Source: Bacillota bacterium
GTDB lineage: Bacteria; Bacillota; Clostridia; Christensenellales; UMGS416
Length of the DNA stretch: 42,401 nt
Assembly: GCA_023409755.1 (NCBI GenBank)
Contig: JAEYRA010000081.1
Coordinates: forward strand, 1 to 42,401
Direction of reading: 5' to 3'
Under the pieces are notes generated by a model. The model made no database searches, had not been told where the DNA came from, and worked only from the letters and a program-made list of their open reading frames with translations. Shown here piece after piece: positions 8,038-16,007 of this stretch; the first letter of the stretch is position 1; each line of letters opens with the position of its first letter. The position numbers and the translations under genes are program-made.

Positions 8038-8739
8038 ATGGAACAGAAGAAATGCGTCATGGCCATCGGCGGCCACATCGGTGACATGGAGCTGACGACC
8101 GGCGGCGTGCTGGCCACTCTGGCCCTGAAGGGCTGGAAGGTCGTGACCGTGGCCCTGACCGGCGGCGAGAAGGGCAACCCGCCTCATATGAGCGTGGCGG
8201 ACTATCGCAAGCAGAAAGAGCAGGAGGCCGAGGCCTTCGCCCGCGACCTGGGTGGCGAGGCCGTGGTGTTCCCCGTGGCCGACGGCGCGCTGGAGGTCAA
8301 CGAGGAGAACAAGTTCGCCCTGTGTGACATCATCCGCAAATACAAGCCCGACGTGCTGCTGACCCACTGGAAGAACAGCATGCACAAGGACCACGAGGCG
8401 ACCTACCAGATCGTGCGGGACGCCCAGTTCTACGCCGCCCTGCCGGGTTTTGAGCGTGAGCTGCCGCCCCACTTCGCCGCCGGCCCCTACTATGCGGAGA
8501 ATTGGGAGGACCCCGAAGGGTTCCAGCCCTATGTGTACCTGGAGGTCAGCGACGAGGGCTACGACCTGTGGTGCAAGGCCATCGACCACCACTGGTTCAC
8601 CTCCCACAGCACCAGCTTTGAGTACCAGAAGTACTACAAGGCGCTGATGACCGTGCGCGGCGTGCTGGCCCGCAAGAACCGCGCCCAGGCCTTCAACCAG
8701 GACGAATACACCAAGCGGCTGGTGAAAACGGAATTCTAA
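8038..8739 (+). CDS. PIG-L/LmbE family zinc N-deacetylase
   Basis: A 233-residue de-N-acetylase of the PIG-L superfamily (GlcNAc-PI, diacetylchitobiose, bacillithiol and mycothiol enzymes). The usual first zinc motif AHPDD-E appears here as GGHIGDME, keeping His and Asp. The second motif is THWKNSMHKDHEAT, with the distal His residues. ATG 8038 is favoured because AAAGG lies about 10 bases upstream; the ATG at 8029, overlapping the previous stop, lacks a ribosome site. It probably removes acetyl from a GlcNAc-containing intermediate of this pathway. The gene is followed by a strong terminator, so later genes may be expressed at a lower level or from another promoter. Confidence 0.85.
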   Translation: MEQKKCVMAIGGHIGDMELTTGGVLATLALKGWKVVTVALTGGEKGNPPHMSVADYRKQKEQEAEAFARDLGGEAVVFPVADGALEVNEENKFALCDIIRKYKPDVLLTHWKNSMHKDHEATYQIVRDAQFYAALPGFERELPPHFAAGPYYAENWEDPEGFQPYVYLEVSDEGYDLWCKAIDHHWFTSHSTSFEYQKYYKALMTVRGVLARKNRAQAFNQDEYTKRLVKTEF

Positions 8740-8751
8740 TTGCCATCAACC

Positions 8752-8782
8752 GGGGGAGCGGACAGGTTCGCTCCCCCTTTTT
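8752..8782 (+). terminator. Intrinsic terminator after the PIG-L gene
   Basis: GGGGGAGCG (8752-8760) and CGCTCCCCC (8769-8777) form a 9-bp stem followed by TTTTTG. It splits the operon into an upstream and a downstream part, with partial read-through likely. Confidence 0.85.
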
Positions 8783-8831
8783 GAACATTGCCGCCCATCG
8801 CAGGAAAGCGGGCGGTAAGGGAGGGATTTTC

Positions 8832-9899
8832 ATGGATTTTTCACAACCGTTGGCGCTCATCCGTCGGGCGGCGGAGGAGGGGATTATCCCCGGGGCGGCA
8901 GTGGCCATTGGCCGGGGGGCGGCGACGCTCCACACCGAGGCCATTGGCTCTTCAGCGGTGCACCCGAAGCGGGGGCCGGTCACCATCCACACCCGCTATG
9001 ACATGGCGTCGCTCACCAAGACCATGGCCACGGCCATGGTAGCGCTGCGCTTTGCCGAGCAGGGGCGCATCAGCCTGGCTGACACGCTGGGCGAACACCT
9101 GCCGGCCCCGGAGGATAAGGCCGGCATCACCCTTAAGGAACTGCTGACCCACACCAGCGGCCTTCCGGCCCACACGCCGCTGTGGACGGCCTGCACCATG
9201 CCGGAGGAAGCCATTGGGCACATTCTGGGGCTGGGGCTGCACCGGGCCCCCGGGGCCGATGTGGAGTACAGCTGCCTGGGATACATCCTGCTGGGCCGGG
9301 TGCTGGAGAAGGTGGGCGGTGCGCCGCTCGACCAGCCGGCCCGGCAGGAGGTCTTCGGCCCACTGGGCATGGCCAGCACCGGCTACTGCCCGGCGGATGA
9401 CGACGTGGCTGCCACCGAGGAGGACGGCGCCGGCGGCTGGTGGCGCGCCGTGGTGCACGACGAGAACGCCCGGTTCCTGGGCGGGGTGTCGGGCAATGCG
9501 GGGCTCTTCTCCACCGTGGGGGACTGCGCTCGCTTTGCGGCCATGCTGGCCTGCGGCGGGCGCGGGCCGGGCGGCGTGTTTCTGGGGCGGTCGGCTTTTG
9601 GGGCGGCGGTGGCCAACCACACGCCGGGCATGGCCGAGAGCCGCGGCCTGGGTTTCAGCCTCTATGACGGTCGGACGCTCTCCTGCGGCGATCTCTTTTC
9701 GCCCGGTTCCTTCGGCCACACCGGGTTCACCGGTACGTCGCTGTGGGTGGACAAAGCCACCGGCCGCTGGGTGGTGCTGCTGACGAACGCCGTGCATTTT
9801 GGCCGGGGGCGGCAGGAGTTCTTCTGCCTGCGGCGGCGCTTTCACAACGCGGTGATGGCCGCGTTCGACCGGGAGGAGGACAACGATGGAACGCATTGA
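8832..9899 (+). CDS. AmiE-like serine hydrolase (class C beta-lactamase fold)
   Basis: A 355-residue penicillin-binding/beta-lactamase-fold hydrolase. The nucleophile motif S-x-x-K is SLTK in YDMASLTKTMATAMVA. The second motif is YSC (Y-x-N/C position) and the third is HTG in HTGFTGTS. In Bacillus subtilis the relative AmiE (YbbE) is encoded beside NagZ and NamZ in the MurNAc cluster and removes peptide from MurNAc. The position directly before namZ makes the same role likely. ATG 8832 has AAGGGAGGG upstream. No signal peptide is visible, unlike secreted recycling enzymes, so it should act on imported muropeptides. An esterase role cannot be excluded. Confidence 0.8.
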   Translation: MDFSQPLALIRRAAEEGIIPGAAVAIGRGAATLHTEAIGSSAVHPKRGPVTIHTRYDMASLTKTMATAMVALRFAEQGRISLADTLGEHLPAPEDKAGITLKELLTHTSGLPAHTPLWTACTMPEEAIGHILGLGLHRAPGADVEYSCLGYILLGRVLEKVGGAPLDQPARQEVFGPLGMASTGYCPADDDVAATEEDGAGGWWRAVVHDENARFLGGVSGNAGLFSTVGDCARFAAMLACGGRGPGGVFLGRSAFGAAVANHTPGMAESRGLGFSLYDGRTLSCGDLFSPGSFGHTGFTGTSLWVDKATGRWVVLLTNAVHFGRGRQEFFCLRRRFHNAVMAAFDREEDNDGTH

Positions 9900-11025
9900 A
9901 GTGCGCAACGGCATTGACAACCTGAGCGAGGCCGATGCCCTGCTGCGGGGGCGGCGGCTGGGCTTGGCCACCAACCCCACCGGCGTGGACAGGAACCTCG
10001 TGAGCACCGCCGACATCTTGCGGGAACGGTACGACCTGGTGGCCCTCTACGGCCCGGAGCACGGCATTCGCGGCGACGCCCAGGCCGGCGACCACGTGGG
10101 CAGCACGGTGGACCGCCGCACCGGCCTGCCGGTGCACAGCCTTTATGGCGGCAGCCGCCACCTGAGCGCCGAGACCGCCGCCGGCGTGGATGTGCTGGTC
10201 TTTGACATGCAGGACATCGGCGTGCGGTATTTCACCTATTTGTATACTCTCACCAACCTGATGGCAGACTGCGCGGCGCTGGGCATCCCCCTTGTGGTGC
10301 TGGACCGGGTGAACCCCCTGGGCGGGGCGGTGGAGGGGACGCTGCTCGATGAACGATTCGCCTCGTTCGTGGGCAAGTTCGCCATCCCCAACCGGTATGG
10401 TCTGACGATCGGGGAGTTCGCACGGTTTGTCAACGGCGAGCGTGGGCTGGGCTGCGATCTCCACGTGGTGCCCTGTGCCGGGTGGCGGCGCAGCATGTGG
10501 TGGAGTGATACCGACCTCGCCTGGGTGCCGCCGTCGCCCAACATGCCCACCACCGAGACGGCACTCTGCTACCCCGGCACCTGCTTCATCGAGGGCACCA
10601 ACCTCTCGGAAGGGCGGGGGACGGCGCGGCCCTTCGAGCTTATAGGCGCGCCTTGGCTGGACGCCGATGACTTCGCCGGGGAGCTCAATGCCTTGGCGCT
10701 GCCGGGGGTGCGGTTCCGTCCGGCGCACTTCCAGCCGTGGTTCTCCAAGCACGCGGGGCAGCCCTGCCACGGCGTGCAGGTGCACGTCACCGACCGTAAC
10801 GCCTTCCTGCCGGTGCGCATGGGGCTGGCGCTGGTGGCCGCGGCGGCCCGGCAGCCGGGGTTTGACTGGGTGGAGACCAACGGCCGCCCCTTCCTTGACC
10901 TGCTGGCAGGCACCGATGCTCTGCGCCAGCCGGGGTTCGATGGAGGCCGTTTTCTTGCTGAGGGGGCTGCAGCCGTGCAGGCTTATAAAGCCCGAGCCGA
11001 AAAATATATGTTATATGACATGTAA
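9886..11025 (+). CDS. namZ: NamZ-like exo-beta-N-acetylmuramidase (DUF1343, GH171)
   Basis: A 379-residue member of the DUF1343 family, whose B. subtilis member NamZ (YbbC) releases MurNAc from the non-reducing end of peptidoglycan fragments. Family marks are GPEHGIRG near residue 55, DMQDIGVRYFTY near 105, VLDRVNPLGG near 140 and EGTNLSEGRGT near 240. The gene overlaps the AmiE-like gene by 14 bases and has GGGAGGAGG upstream. No signal peptide is seen. MurNAc produced here would feed the kinase and MurQ encoded upstream. NagZ, which normally prepares the substrate by removing GlcNAc, is not in the window. It is the last gene of the operon. Confidence 0.9.
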   Translation: MERIEVRNGIDNLSEADALLRGRRLGLATNPTGVDRNLVSTADILRERYDLVALYGPEHGIRGDAQAGDHVGSTVDRRTGLPVHSLYGGSRHLSAETAAGVDVLVFDMQDIGVRYFTYLYTLTNLMADCAALGIPLVVLDRVNPLGGAVEGTLLDERFASFVGKFAIPNRYGLTIGEFARFVNGERGLGCDLHVVPCAGWRRSMWWSDTDLAWVPPSPNMPTTETALCYPGTCFIEGTNLSEGRGTARPFELIGAPWLDADDFAGELNALALPGVRFRPAHFQPWFSKHAGQPCHGVQVHVTDRNAFLPVRMGLALVAAAARQPGFDWVETNGRPFLDLLAGTDALRQPGFDGGRFLAEGAAAVQAYKARAEKYMLYDM

Positions 11026-11053
11026 CAAAACAGGGCATTGATCGACAAAGAAA

Positions 11054-11065
11054 TGGTCTAGACGA
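11054..11065 (+). promoter_or_regulatory. dre-like operator, variant
   Basis: TGGTCTAGACGA matches 10 of 12 bases of the palindrome TGGTCTAGACCA. It lies 29 bases after the namZ stop and about 300 bases before the importer promoter, so it could serve as an auxiliary site for looping. Confidence 0.6.
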
Positions 11066-11083
11066 AAAAATGTCGTTTTTCGG

Positions 11084-11103
11084 TGGTCTAGTGGTCTATA
11101 CCA
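11084..11103 (+). promoter_or_regulatory. Overlapping pair of dre-like operators
   Basis: A half-type site TGGTCTAG (11084-11091) is joined to TGGTCTATACCA (11092-11103), which matches 11 of 12 bases of the consensus. Side-by-side placement suggests cooperative binding. Confidence 0.6.
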
Positions 11104-11192
11104 CAAAGGGTCGCTTCCCGCCAGTGCGCTTCTATTGCGGTAAAGTTGCCGCATTGACTTTTGCACCTGCGGATGGTAGCATAAGTCCAAGC

Positions 11193-11236
11193 AAGGGGGC
11201 TGCGTGAATCACAATTGGTTCATCAGTCCCCTTTTT
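11193..11236 (+). terminator. Intrinsic terminator after namZ
   Basis: AAGGGGGCTG (11193-11202) pairs with CAGTCCCCTT (11224-11233) with one G-T pair. An inner TGAA/TTCA pair extends the stem, and the right arm runs into TTTTTG. It separates the catabolic operon from the importer operon. Confidence 0.75.
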
Positions 11237-11351
11237 GTCCTCACGGGCGGGCTGGGGAGTGCGGCGACCCAGTGGGTGTTCTCGGTTCATTCCTTCCGTT
11301 GCGTTCCATTGTAAGTTGTGAAAAACATCAGAAGTTTTCCATATATTTATA

Positions 11352-11379
11352 TTGATATTGGACGAAAACATGTTATAAT
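11352..11379 (+). promoter_or_regulatory. Promoter of the importer operon
   Basis: The -35 box TTGATA (11352-11357) and a perfect -10 TATAAT (11374-11379) are separated by 16 bases, and TGT before the -10 makes it extended. The start point should be near 11386, just in front of the operator. Confidence 0.85.
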
Positions 11380-11388
11380 GTGGGCAAG

Positions 11389-11400
11389 TGGTCTAGACCA
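11389..11400 (+). promoter_or_regulatory. Perfect dre-like operator, importer operon
   Basis: TGGTCTAGACCA is a perfect 12-base palindrome, identical to the core of DasR/NagR sites. It starts 9 bases after the -10 box, exactly as in operon 1. Repression by an amino-sugar-phosphate-responsive GntR protein is the likely control. Confidence 0.88.
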
Positions 11401-11489
11401 ATGCTTCGATCCATCGCAGTCCCCCCAGTACCTGTGGGATCGTTGGCATGATGCACAAGCGCACTAGGTGAGAGGAGGCACTTCGTTTG

Positions 11490-12458
11490 ATGAACCCGGC
11501 CGTAAAACAGAAGCTGGTCACCCCTAAAAAACATAGGAAAAAGTTTTCGCTGGATGATGTGGAACTGACCCTGCTGGGGCTGCCCACTGTAATTTGGTAT
11601 CTCCTGTTTTGTTACCTGCCGATGTTCGGTATCATCATCGCGTTCAAGAGCTACAAACCTGTAAAGGGCCTGAACTTCATTGGCAGCCTTCTGCAGAGCG
11701 ATAACGTTGGCATCAAGAACTTCAAGTTCCTCTTCAAGACGCCGGACGCGGCCATCATGTTCCGCAATACGCTGATGTACAACGGTGTGTTCATCGTAAC
11801 GGGTATCCTGGTGTCGGTGACACTGGCCATCCTGATCTCCCAGCTCTACAGTCAGAAGCTGGCGAAGGTGACCCAGACGGCCATGTTCCTGCCCCACTTC
11901 CTCTCTTGGGTCGTCGTCGGTTACTTCCTGTTCTCCTTCCTCTCCTCCGACAAGGGCTTTGTCAACAATGTGCTGGAGGGTATGGGCAAGGAGACGGTGC
12001 AGTGGTACATGGAACCCAAGTACTGGCCAGCGTTGTTGGTATTTTTAAACATATGGAAAACAATGGGATACAGCATGGTCGTCTACCTGGCCAGCATCTC
12101 GGGCATTGACGGCAGCCTCTACGAGGCGGCGGTCATCGATGGTGCTACCAAGTGGCAGCAGGTCAAGTCCATTACCCTGCCTTTGCTGTCGCCCATCATC
12201 ACCATCATGTTCATCCTGGCCGTGGGCCGTATCTTCTCGTCCGACTTCGGTCTCTTCTACCAGGTGCCGCGTAACTCCGGCCCGCTGGTGGACGTGACCC
12301 AGACGATTGACGTGTATGTGTACAAGGCGCTGATGGGTCTCAATAATATTGGGTTCGCATCCGCCGCTGGCTTCCTGCAGTCAATCTTCGGCCTCATCAC
12401 CATCGTGGCGGCCAACGCCGTTGTCAACAAAATCAACCCCGAAAACGCGCTGTTCTGA
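11490..12458 (+). CDS. Sugar ABC importer permease, LplB type
   Basis: A polytopic membrane protein of 322 residues with about six hydrophobic segments, the first at LLGLPTVIWYLLFCYLPMFG. The EAA loop reads YEAAVIDGATKWQQVKSITLP, the contact site for the ATPase. This composition is that of the LplB/YtcP subgroup of CUT1 oligosaccharide importers. ATG 11490 (AGGAGG 11 bases upstream) is used; a TTG at 11487 is the alternative, with 8-base spacing. No ATPase gene is in the operon. Such importers usually share an MsmX-like ATPase encoded elsewhere. Its substrate is probably an amino-sugar oligomer, judged from the operator it shares with the catabolic operon. Confidence 0.92.
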   Translation: MNPAVKQKLVTPKKHRKKFSLDDVELTLLGLPTVIWYLLFCYLPMFGIIIAFKSYKPVKGLNFIGSLLQSDNVGIKNFKFLFKTPDAAIMFRNTLMYNGVFIVTGILVSVTLAILISQLYSQKLAKVTQTAMFLPHFLSWVVVGYFLFSFLSSDKGFVNNVLEGMGKETVQWYMEPKYWPALLVFLNIWKTMGYSMVVYLASISGIDGSLYEAAVIDGATKWQQVKSITLPLLSPIITIMFILAVGRIFSSDFGLFYQVPRNSGPLVDVTQTIDVYVYKALMGLNNIGFASAAGFLQSIFGLITIVAANAVVNKINPENALF

Positions 12459-12474
12459 GAGGAGGGAACATCAT

Positions 12475-13404
12475 ATGGCAAAGGAAAAAAAGGAAGTCGA
12501 TGCCCTCGCGAAGTTCAACCGCGTCTCCAAGCCGGCCAACGCCATCTTTTCGGCCATCTTCGTCCTGTTGGCACTGGCTTGCGTCATCCCGCTGATCTTC
12601 GTGATCATCATCTCGCTGTCGTCGGACACGTCCATCCAGCAGAACGGCTACACGTTCTTCCCCTCGTCGTGGAGTACTGACGCCTACACCTACCTGTGGC
12701 GGTCGAAGGATTCGATTGGCCGTTCGTTCCTGGTCTCCATCAGTGTCACGGTCATCGGCACCGTCATCGGTTTGTTCCTCAACGCCACCATGGGTTATGT
12801 GCTCTCCCGTCCTGGCTATCGGCTGAAGAAGTTCTATACGTTCCTCATCTTCATCCCGATGCTCTTCGGCGGTGGCTTGGTGGCCTCCTACCTCGTAAAC
12901 ACCCAGTTCCTGATGCTCAAGAACACGATTTGGGCGCTCATCCTGCCCATCGCGGTGTCGAGCTTCTACGTCATCATCCTGAGGACGTTCTTCCAGACCA
13001 CGGTGCCCGATGAGGTCATCGAGAGCAGTAAGATCGACGGCGCGTCACAGCTGCGCATCTTCTTCACGATCGTGCTGCCCATCTCGCTGCCGGCACTGGC
13101 GACCATCGGTCTGTTCCTCTCGTTTGCCTACTGGAACGACTGGTTCTCGGCCATGCTGTACATCCAGTCTGACCATACCTACCTCTATCCGTTGCAGTAC
13201 GTTCTCATCAACATCCAGCAGAACCTGGAGTTCCTGACCCGCAACGCCCAGTACATGGGCGCGCTGGGCGGAGCCTCACGGCTGCCGGCGGAGGCCTCCC
13301 GCATGGCCCTGGTTGTCATCGTGGTGCTGCCCATCGCCTGCTCCTATCCCTTCTTCCAGCGGTACTTTGTCTCCGGTCTGACGATCGGCGCAGTGAAGGG
13401 CTGA
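12475..13404 (+). CDS. Sugar ABC importer permease, YtcP type
   Basis: The second permease subunit, 309 residues, carries hydrophobic spans starting near residue 25 (ANAIFSAIFVLLALACVIPL) and an EAA-like loop, EVIESSKIDGASQLRIFFTIVLP. The charged N-terminus MAKEKKEVD comes from ATG 12475, which follows GAGGAGGG at 7-8 bases. It starts 16 bases after the first permease, so the two are co-translated and should form the membrane channel as a heterodimer. It is the LplC/YtcP partner normally found beside LplB-like permeases. Confidence 0.92.
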   Translation: MAKEKKEVDALAKFNRVSKPANAIFSAIFVLLALACVIPLIFVIIISLSSDTSIQQNGYTFFPSSWSTDAYTYLWRSKDSIGRSFLVSISVTVIGTVIGLFLNATMGYVLSRPGYRLKKFYTFLIFIPMLFGGGLVASYLVNTQFLMLKNTIWALILPIAVSSFYVIILRTFFQTTVPDEVIESSKIDGASQLRIFFTIVLPISLPALATIGLFLSFAYWNDWFSAMLYIQSDHTYLYPLQYVLINIQQNLEFLTRNAQYMGALGGASRLPAEASRMALVVIVVLPIACSYPFFQRYFVSGLTIGAVKG

Positions 13405-13424
13405 GAGCGTCTGAATTGGTTTGG

Positions 13425-13447
13425 TTTGCCGGTGGTAAGCCGGTAAA
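13425..13447 (+). other. Hairpin between permease and binding-protein genes
   Basis: TTTGCCGG (13425-13432) pairs with CCGGTAAA (13440-13447) around a 7-base loop, with one G-T pair. Structures here often raise binding-protein message relative to permease message by protecting its 5' end or by partial termination. Confidence 0.45.
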
Positions 13448-13465
13448 AAATAAAGGAGGAGAAAC

Positions 13466-15025
13466 ATGAGAAAGAAGTATCTGTCTCTGGCAATGGCGGT
13501 CGCCATGCTCGTCTCGTTGGCTTTGGCCTTCGTGGGCTGTCAGTCGCCCGCCGCCACCGCCACGAGCGCGCCGGCCGCTTCCACGGAAGCGTCGGAAGCT
13601 CCCGCGGATACTGCCTCGGCGGAAGCCCCCGCTGGTGAGCCTGTCGAACTGACCTGGCTCATGGGCGACCCGGGTACCCCCCCGCCGGACGAGACCGTTG
13701 TTGAGGAAGCCCTCAACAAGATCTCCGTCGAAAAGCTCAACGTCAAGATGAAGACCCTTTACCTCAAGGACGATGCCATCAAGTTGGCCCTCTCGTCCGG
13801 TGATCCGTGGGACATCGCGTTCACATGCGAGTGGTACAACAACTTCGTCGTCCAGGCCACTGCCGGCTACTTCGCCGACATCACCGACAAGGTCCAGACC
13901 TTGACCCCCGATCTGTACGCCACCATGCCTGAAATCGTGTGGGAAGCTGCCAAGATCAACGGCAAAGTCTATGCCATCCCGGTCAAGAAGGACTACGCCG
14001 CTGAAATGTTCTATCGTTTCGACAAGGCCCTGTTCGTGGATGACCTGAAAATGGACATCCCGGAAAACATGACCTTCTTCGACATCGAGAAGTACCTGAA
14101 GGCTGCCAAGGACGCGTTCACCGCTGGTGACAGCGCCGCTTCCCAGGCTGAGTTTCCTCTGATTCTCGCCAAGGGTGGTTACCCGGGCATCGACAGCAAC
14201 TATGACATGATCCTTCGTGACGCGATGCTGGGCATCCCGTACTCCGCTGTGGGTTCGGCTGATGAGACCAAGATCGTTGTGACGCTGGAGAGCAAGGACT
14301 TCACCGATCGCCTCAACGCCCTCCGTTCCTGGTACCAGGCTGGCTACATCAACAAGGATGCCGCCACGCTCGAGAGCGAAGCCAAGTACTCGGCCGTTAA
14401 GGTCGGTCAGGGCTTCTACGGCGCGGACGCCATTTGGACCGGCAGCGACGGTTACGTCAACGTCATCTCCAAGTTCAGCGGCCCGTTCCTGTCTTCCGCT
14501 TCCATCCGTGGCGCCATGAACGCCATCAACGCCAACTCCGCCAACATCGACCTGGCCCTGAAGTATCAGGAACTGGTCAACATCAACCAGGAGTACCGCG
14601 ACACCCTGCGTTATGGCGTGCCCGGTACCCACTGGAACAAGACCGCCGAAGGTCTGGCCCAGCGCACCAAGGAAGGTGCTGAGAAGTACTCTCCGTGGGC
14701 GTTCTCCCAGGGTTCCTACTCTCTGAGCACCGTCGAGGCCGCCGAGGGCGTGACCGTCGATCCTCAGATGTGGACCAAGATCTTTGAGAGCTACAAGGAC
14801 GCCATCGGCACCAAGTCCATCGGCTTCTCCTTCGACACCACCAGCCTCCAGACCGAACTGGCGGCCATCAAGGTGGTCAAGGACAAGTACTGGGCTGGCT
14901 TGGTGACCGGTTCGCTCGACCCGGCCGAGACCCTGCCGAAGATGATCAAAGAGCTCGAGGACGCTGGCCTGCGCACCGTGCAGCAGGAAGCCCAGAAGCA
15001 GTTTGACGCCTTCCTGGCTGGCTGA
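13466..15025 (+). CDS. Sugar-binding lipoprotein of the ABC importer
   Basis: A 519-residue extracellular solute-binding protein of the LplA/YtcQ type. A lipoprotein signal ends in the lipobox LAFVGC (Cys near residue 23), after which an Ala/Ser/Thr/Pro/Glu-rich linker spans to about residue 55. The rest is the two-lobed binding fold. The ribosome site AAAGGAGGAG is very strong, and codon use is biased, in keeping with high expression. The lipid-anchored protein would capture the oligosaccharide outside the membrane and pass it to the two permeases. The ligand is not deducible from sequence alone; the amino-sugar operator suggests GlcNAc- or MurNAc-containing oligomers. Confidence 0.93.
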   Translation: MRKKYLSLAMAVAMLVSLALAFVGCQSPAATATSAPAASTEASEAPADTASAEAPAGEPVELTWLMGDPGTPPPDETVVEEALNKISVEKLNVKMKTLYLKDDAIKLALSSGDPWDIAFTCEWYNNFVVQATAGYFADITDKVQTLTPDLYATMPEIVWEAAKINGKVYAIPVKKDYAAEMFYRFDKALFVDDLKMDIPENMTFFDIEKYLKAAKDAFTAGDSAASQAEFPLILAKGGYPGIDSNYDMILRDAMLGIPYSAVGSADETKIVVTLESKDFTDRLNALRSWYQAGYINKDAATLESEAKYSAVKVGQGFYGADAIWTGSDGYVNVISKFSGPFLSSASIRGAMNAINANSANIDLALKYQELVNINQEYRDTLRYGVPGTHWNKTAEGLAQRTKEGAEKYSPWAFSQGSYSLSTVEAAEGVTVDPQMWTKIFESYKDAIGTKSIGFSFDTTSLQTELAAIKVVKDKYWAGLVTGSLDPAETLPKMIKELEDAGLRTVQQEAQKQFDAFLAG

Positions 15026-15050
15026 TCAATCCAAACCAAGGAAACAGGAG

Positions 15051-15083
15051 GGCTCCGCTTCATGGAAGCGGAGCCTTCCTTTC
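15051..15083 (+). terminator. Terminator after the binding-protein gene
   Basis: GGCTCCGCTTC (15051-15061) and GAAGCGGAGCC (15065-15075) form a perfect 11-bp stem with a 3-base loop, followed by TTCCTTTCT. Some read-through into the next gene is likely because that gene has no clear promoter of its own. Confidence 0.75.
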
Positions 15084-15115
15084 TGACACAGCGGCAAAAC
15101 GCCGTGGGAGGTACT

Positions 15116-15946
15116 ATGAAGATCGGTTTCATTGACCATTTCATTGATGAATGGCATGCCAACAACTACCCGGCCTGGATTGCCGAGGCCAGCAAGGGCC
15201 AGGATGTGATTGCACTGGCCTGGGCCGCCACCGACAAACCAGGCGGCCGCACGACAGCCCAGTGGTGCGCCGACTTCGGCGTGGGGCTGGCCGATTCCCT
15301 GCAGCAGGTTGCGGACGACTGCGACGCCCTGGTTGTACTGTCGCCCGACAACCCCGAGCATCACCCGGCCTTGTGCGCCGTCCCGTTTGCCTCCGGCAAG
15401 CCTGTGTATGTGGACAAGACCTTTGCCATCGACACCGCCACAGCCCGTGGGCTCTTTGCCCAGGCGGCGGCTGGCGGCACGCCAGTGTATTCGGCGTCGG
15501 CCCTGCGCTATGCGGATGAGATTCTGGCGCGGGATGCGGCCTTTGCCAACCCGGCTGATGTGGTGGCGGTGGATGTGCGCGGCCCCGGTGAGCTGCCCAA
15601 CTACAGCGTGCATCAGCTGGAGATGGTGGCGGCCCTGATGGGCACCGGCGCCAAGCGGGTACGCTGGGAAGCCAACACGCTGGCCATCGACTTTGGCAAC
15701 CGCCGTGCCACCATCACCCTTGGGGCCGACGATTTTGCCTTCGATGCTGCCAACCGCGCCGGGCAAACTTGGACCGTGCCAGTCTGCCACAATTACTTCC
15801 CCAACTTCATCGCGGCGATGCTGGAGTTCTTCCACACCAGGGAGCCTGCGGTGCCTGCGGCTGAGACCATGGAGATCATGGCCATCCGCGAGGCGGGCTT
15901 GGCTGCCCAGAAGAATCCGGGCCAGTGGGTGGAACTGCCGGCCTGA
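15116..15946 (+). CDS. Gfo/Idh/MocA-like protein with an atypical nucleotide loop
   Basis: A 276-residue protein resembling Gfo/Idh/MocA oxidoreductases. The run DALVVLSPDNPEHHPALC and the Lys-containing GKPVYVDKTFA match the conserved region around the catalytic Lys of that family. The N-terminus MKIGFIDHFIDEWHANNYP lacks the usual GxGxxG loop, so normal NAD(P) binding is doubtful. It is also shorter than the usual 320-380 residues. ATG 15116 has GGGAGG upstream. It follows the importer terminator by about 30 bases and ends at its own terminator. A role in sugar metabolism is likely but the reaction is unknown. Confidence 0.7.
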   Translation: MKIGFIDHFIDEWHANNYPAWIAEASKGQDVIALAWAATDKPGGRTTAQWCADFGVGLADSLQQVADDCDALVVLSPDNPEHHPALCAVPFASGKPVYVDKTFAIDTATARGLFAQAAAGGTPVYSASALRYADEILARDAAFANPADVVAVDVRGPGELPNYSVHQLEMVAALMGTGAKRVRWEANTLAIDFGNRRATITLGADDFAFDAANRAGQTWTVPVCHNYFPNFIAAMLEFFHTREPAVPAAETMEIMAIREAGLAAQKNPGQWVELPA

Positions 15947-15963
15947 TCCCCCGAAAGTGTGCG

Positions 15964-15994
15964 AAACCGGTCGGCCCCGTGCCGACCGGTTTTT
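15964..15994 (+). terminator. Terminator after the Gfo-like gene
   Basis: AAACCGGTCGGC (15964-15975) pairs with GCCGACCGGTTT (15981-15992) around a 5-base loop, running into TTTTT. The next gene begins 14 bases later. Confidence 0.85.
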
Positions 15995-16007
15995 GAAAGG
16001 GCATGCC

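Larger units (their letters stand above)
11026..11489 (+). other. 464-base control region between namZ and the importer genes
   Basis: There is no gene here. It holds three operator-like sites (11054-11103), a terminator (11193-11236), a promoter (11352-11379), a perfect operator (11389-11400) and the permease ribosome site GAGGAGG (11472-11478). Confidence 0.8.
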
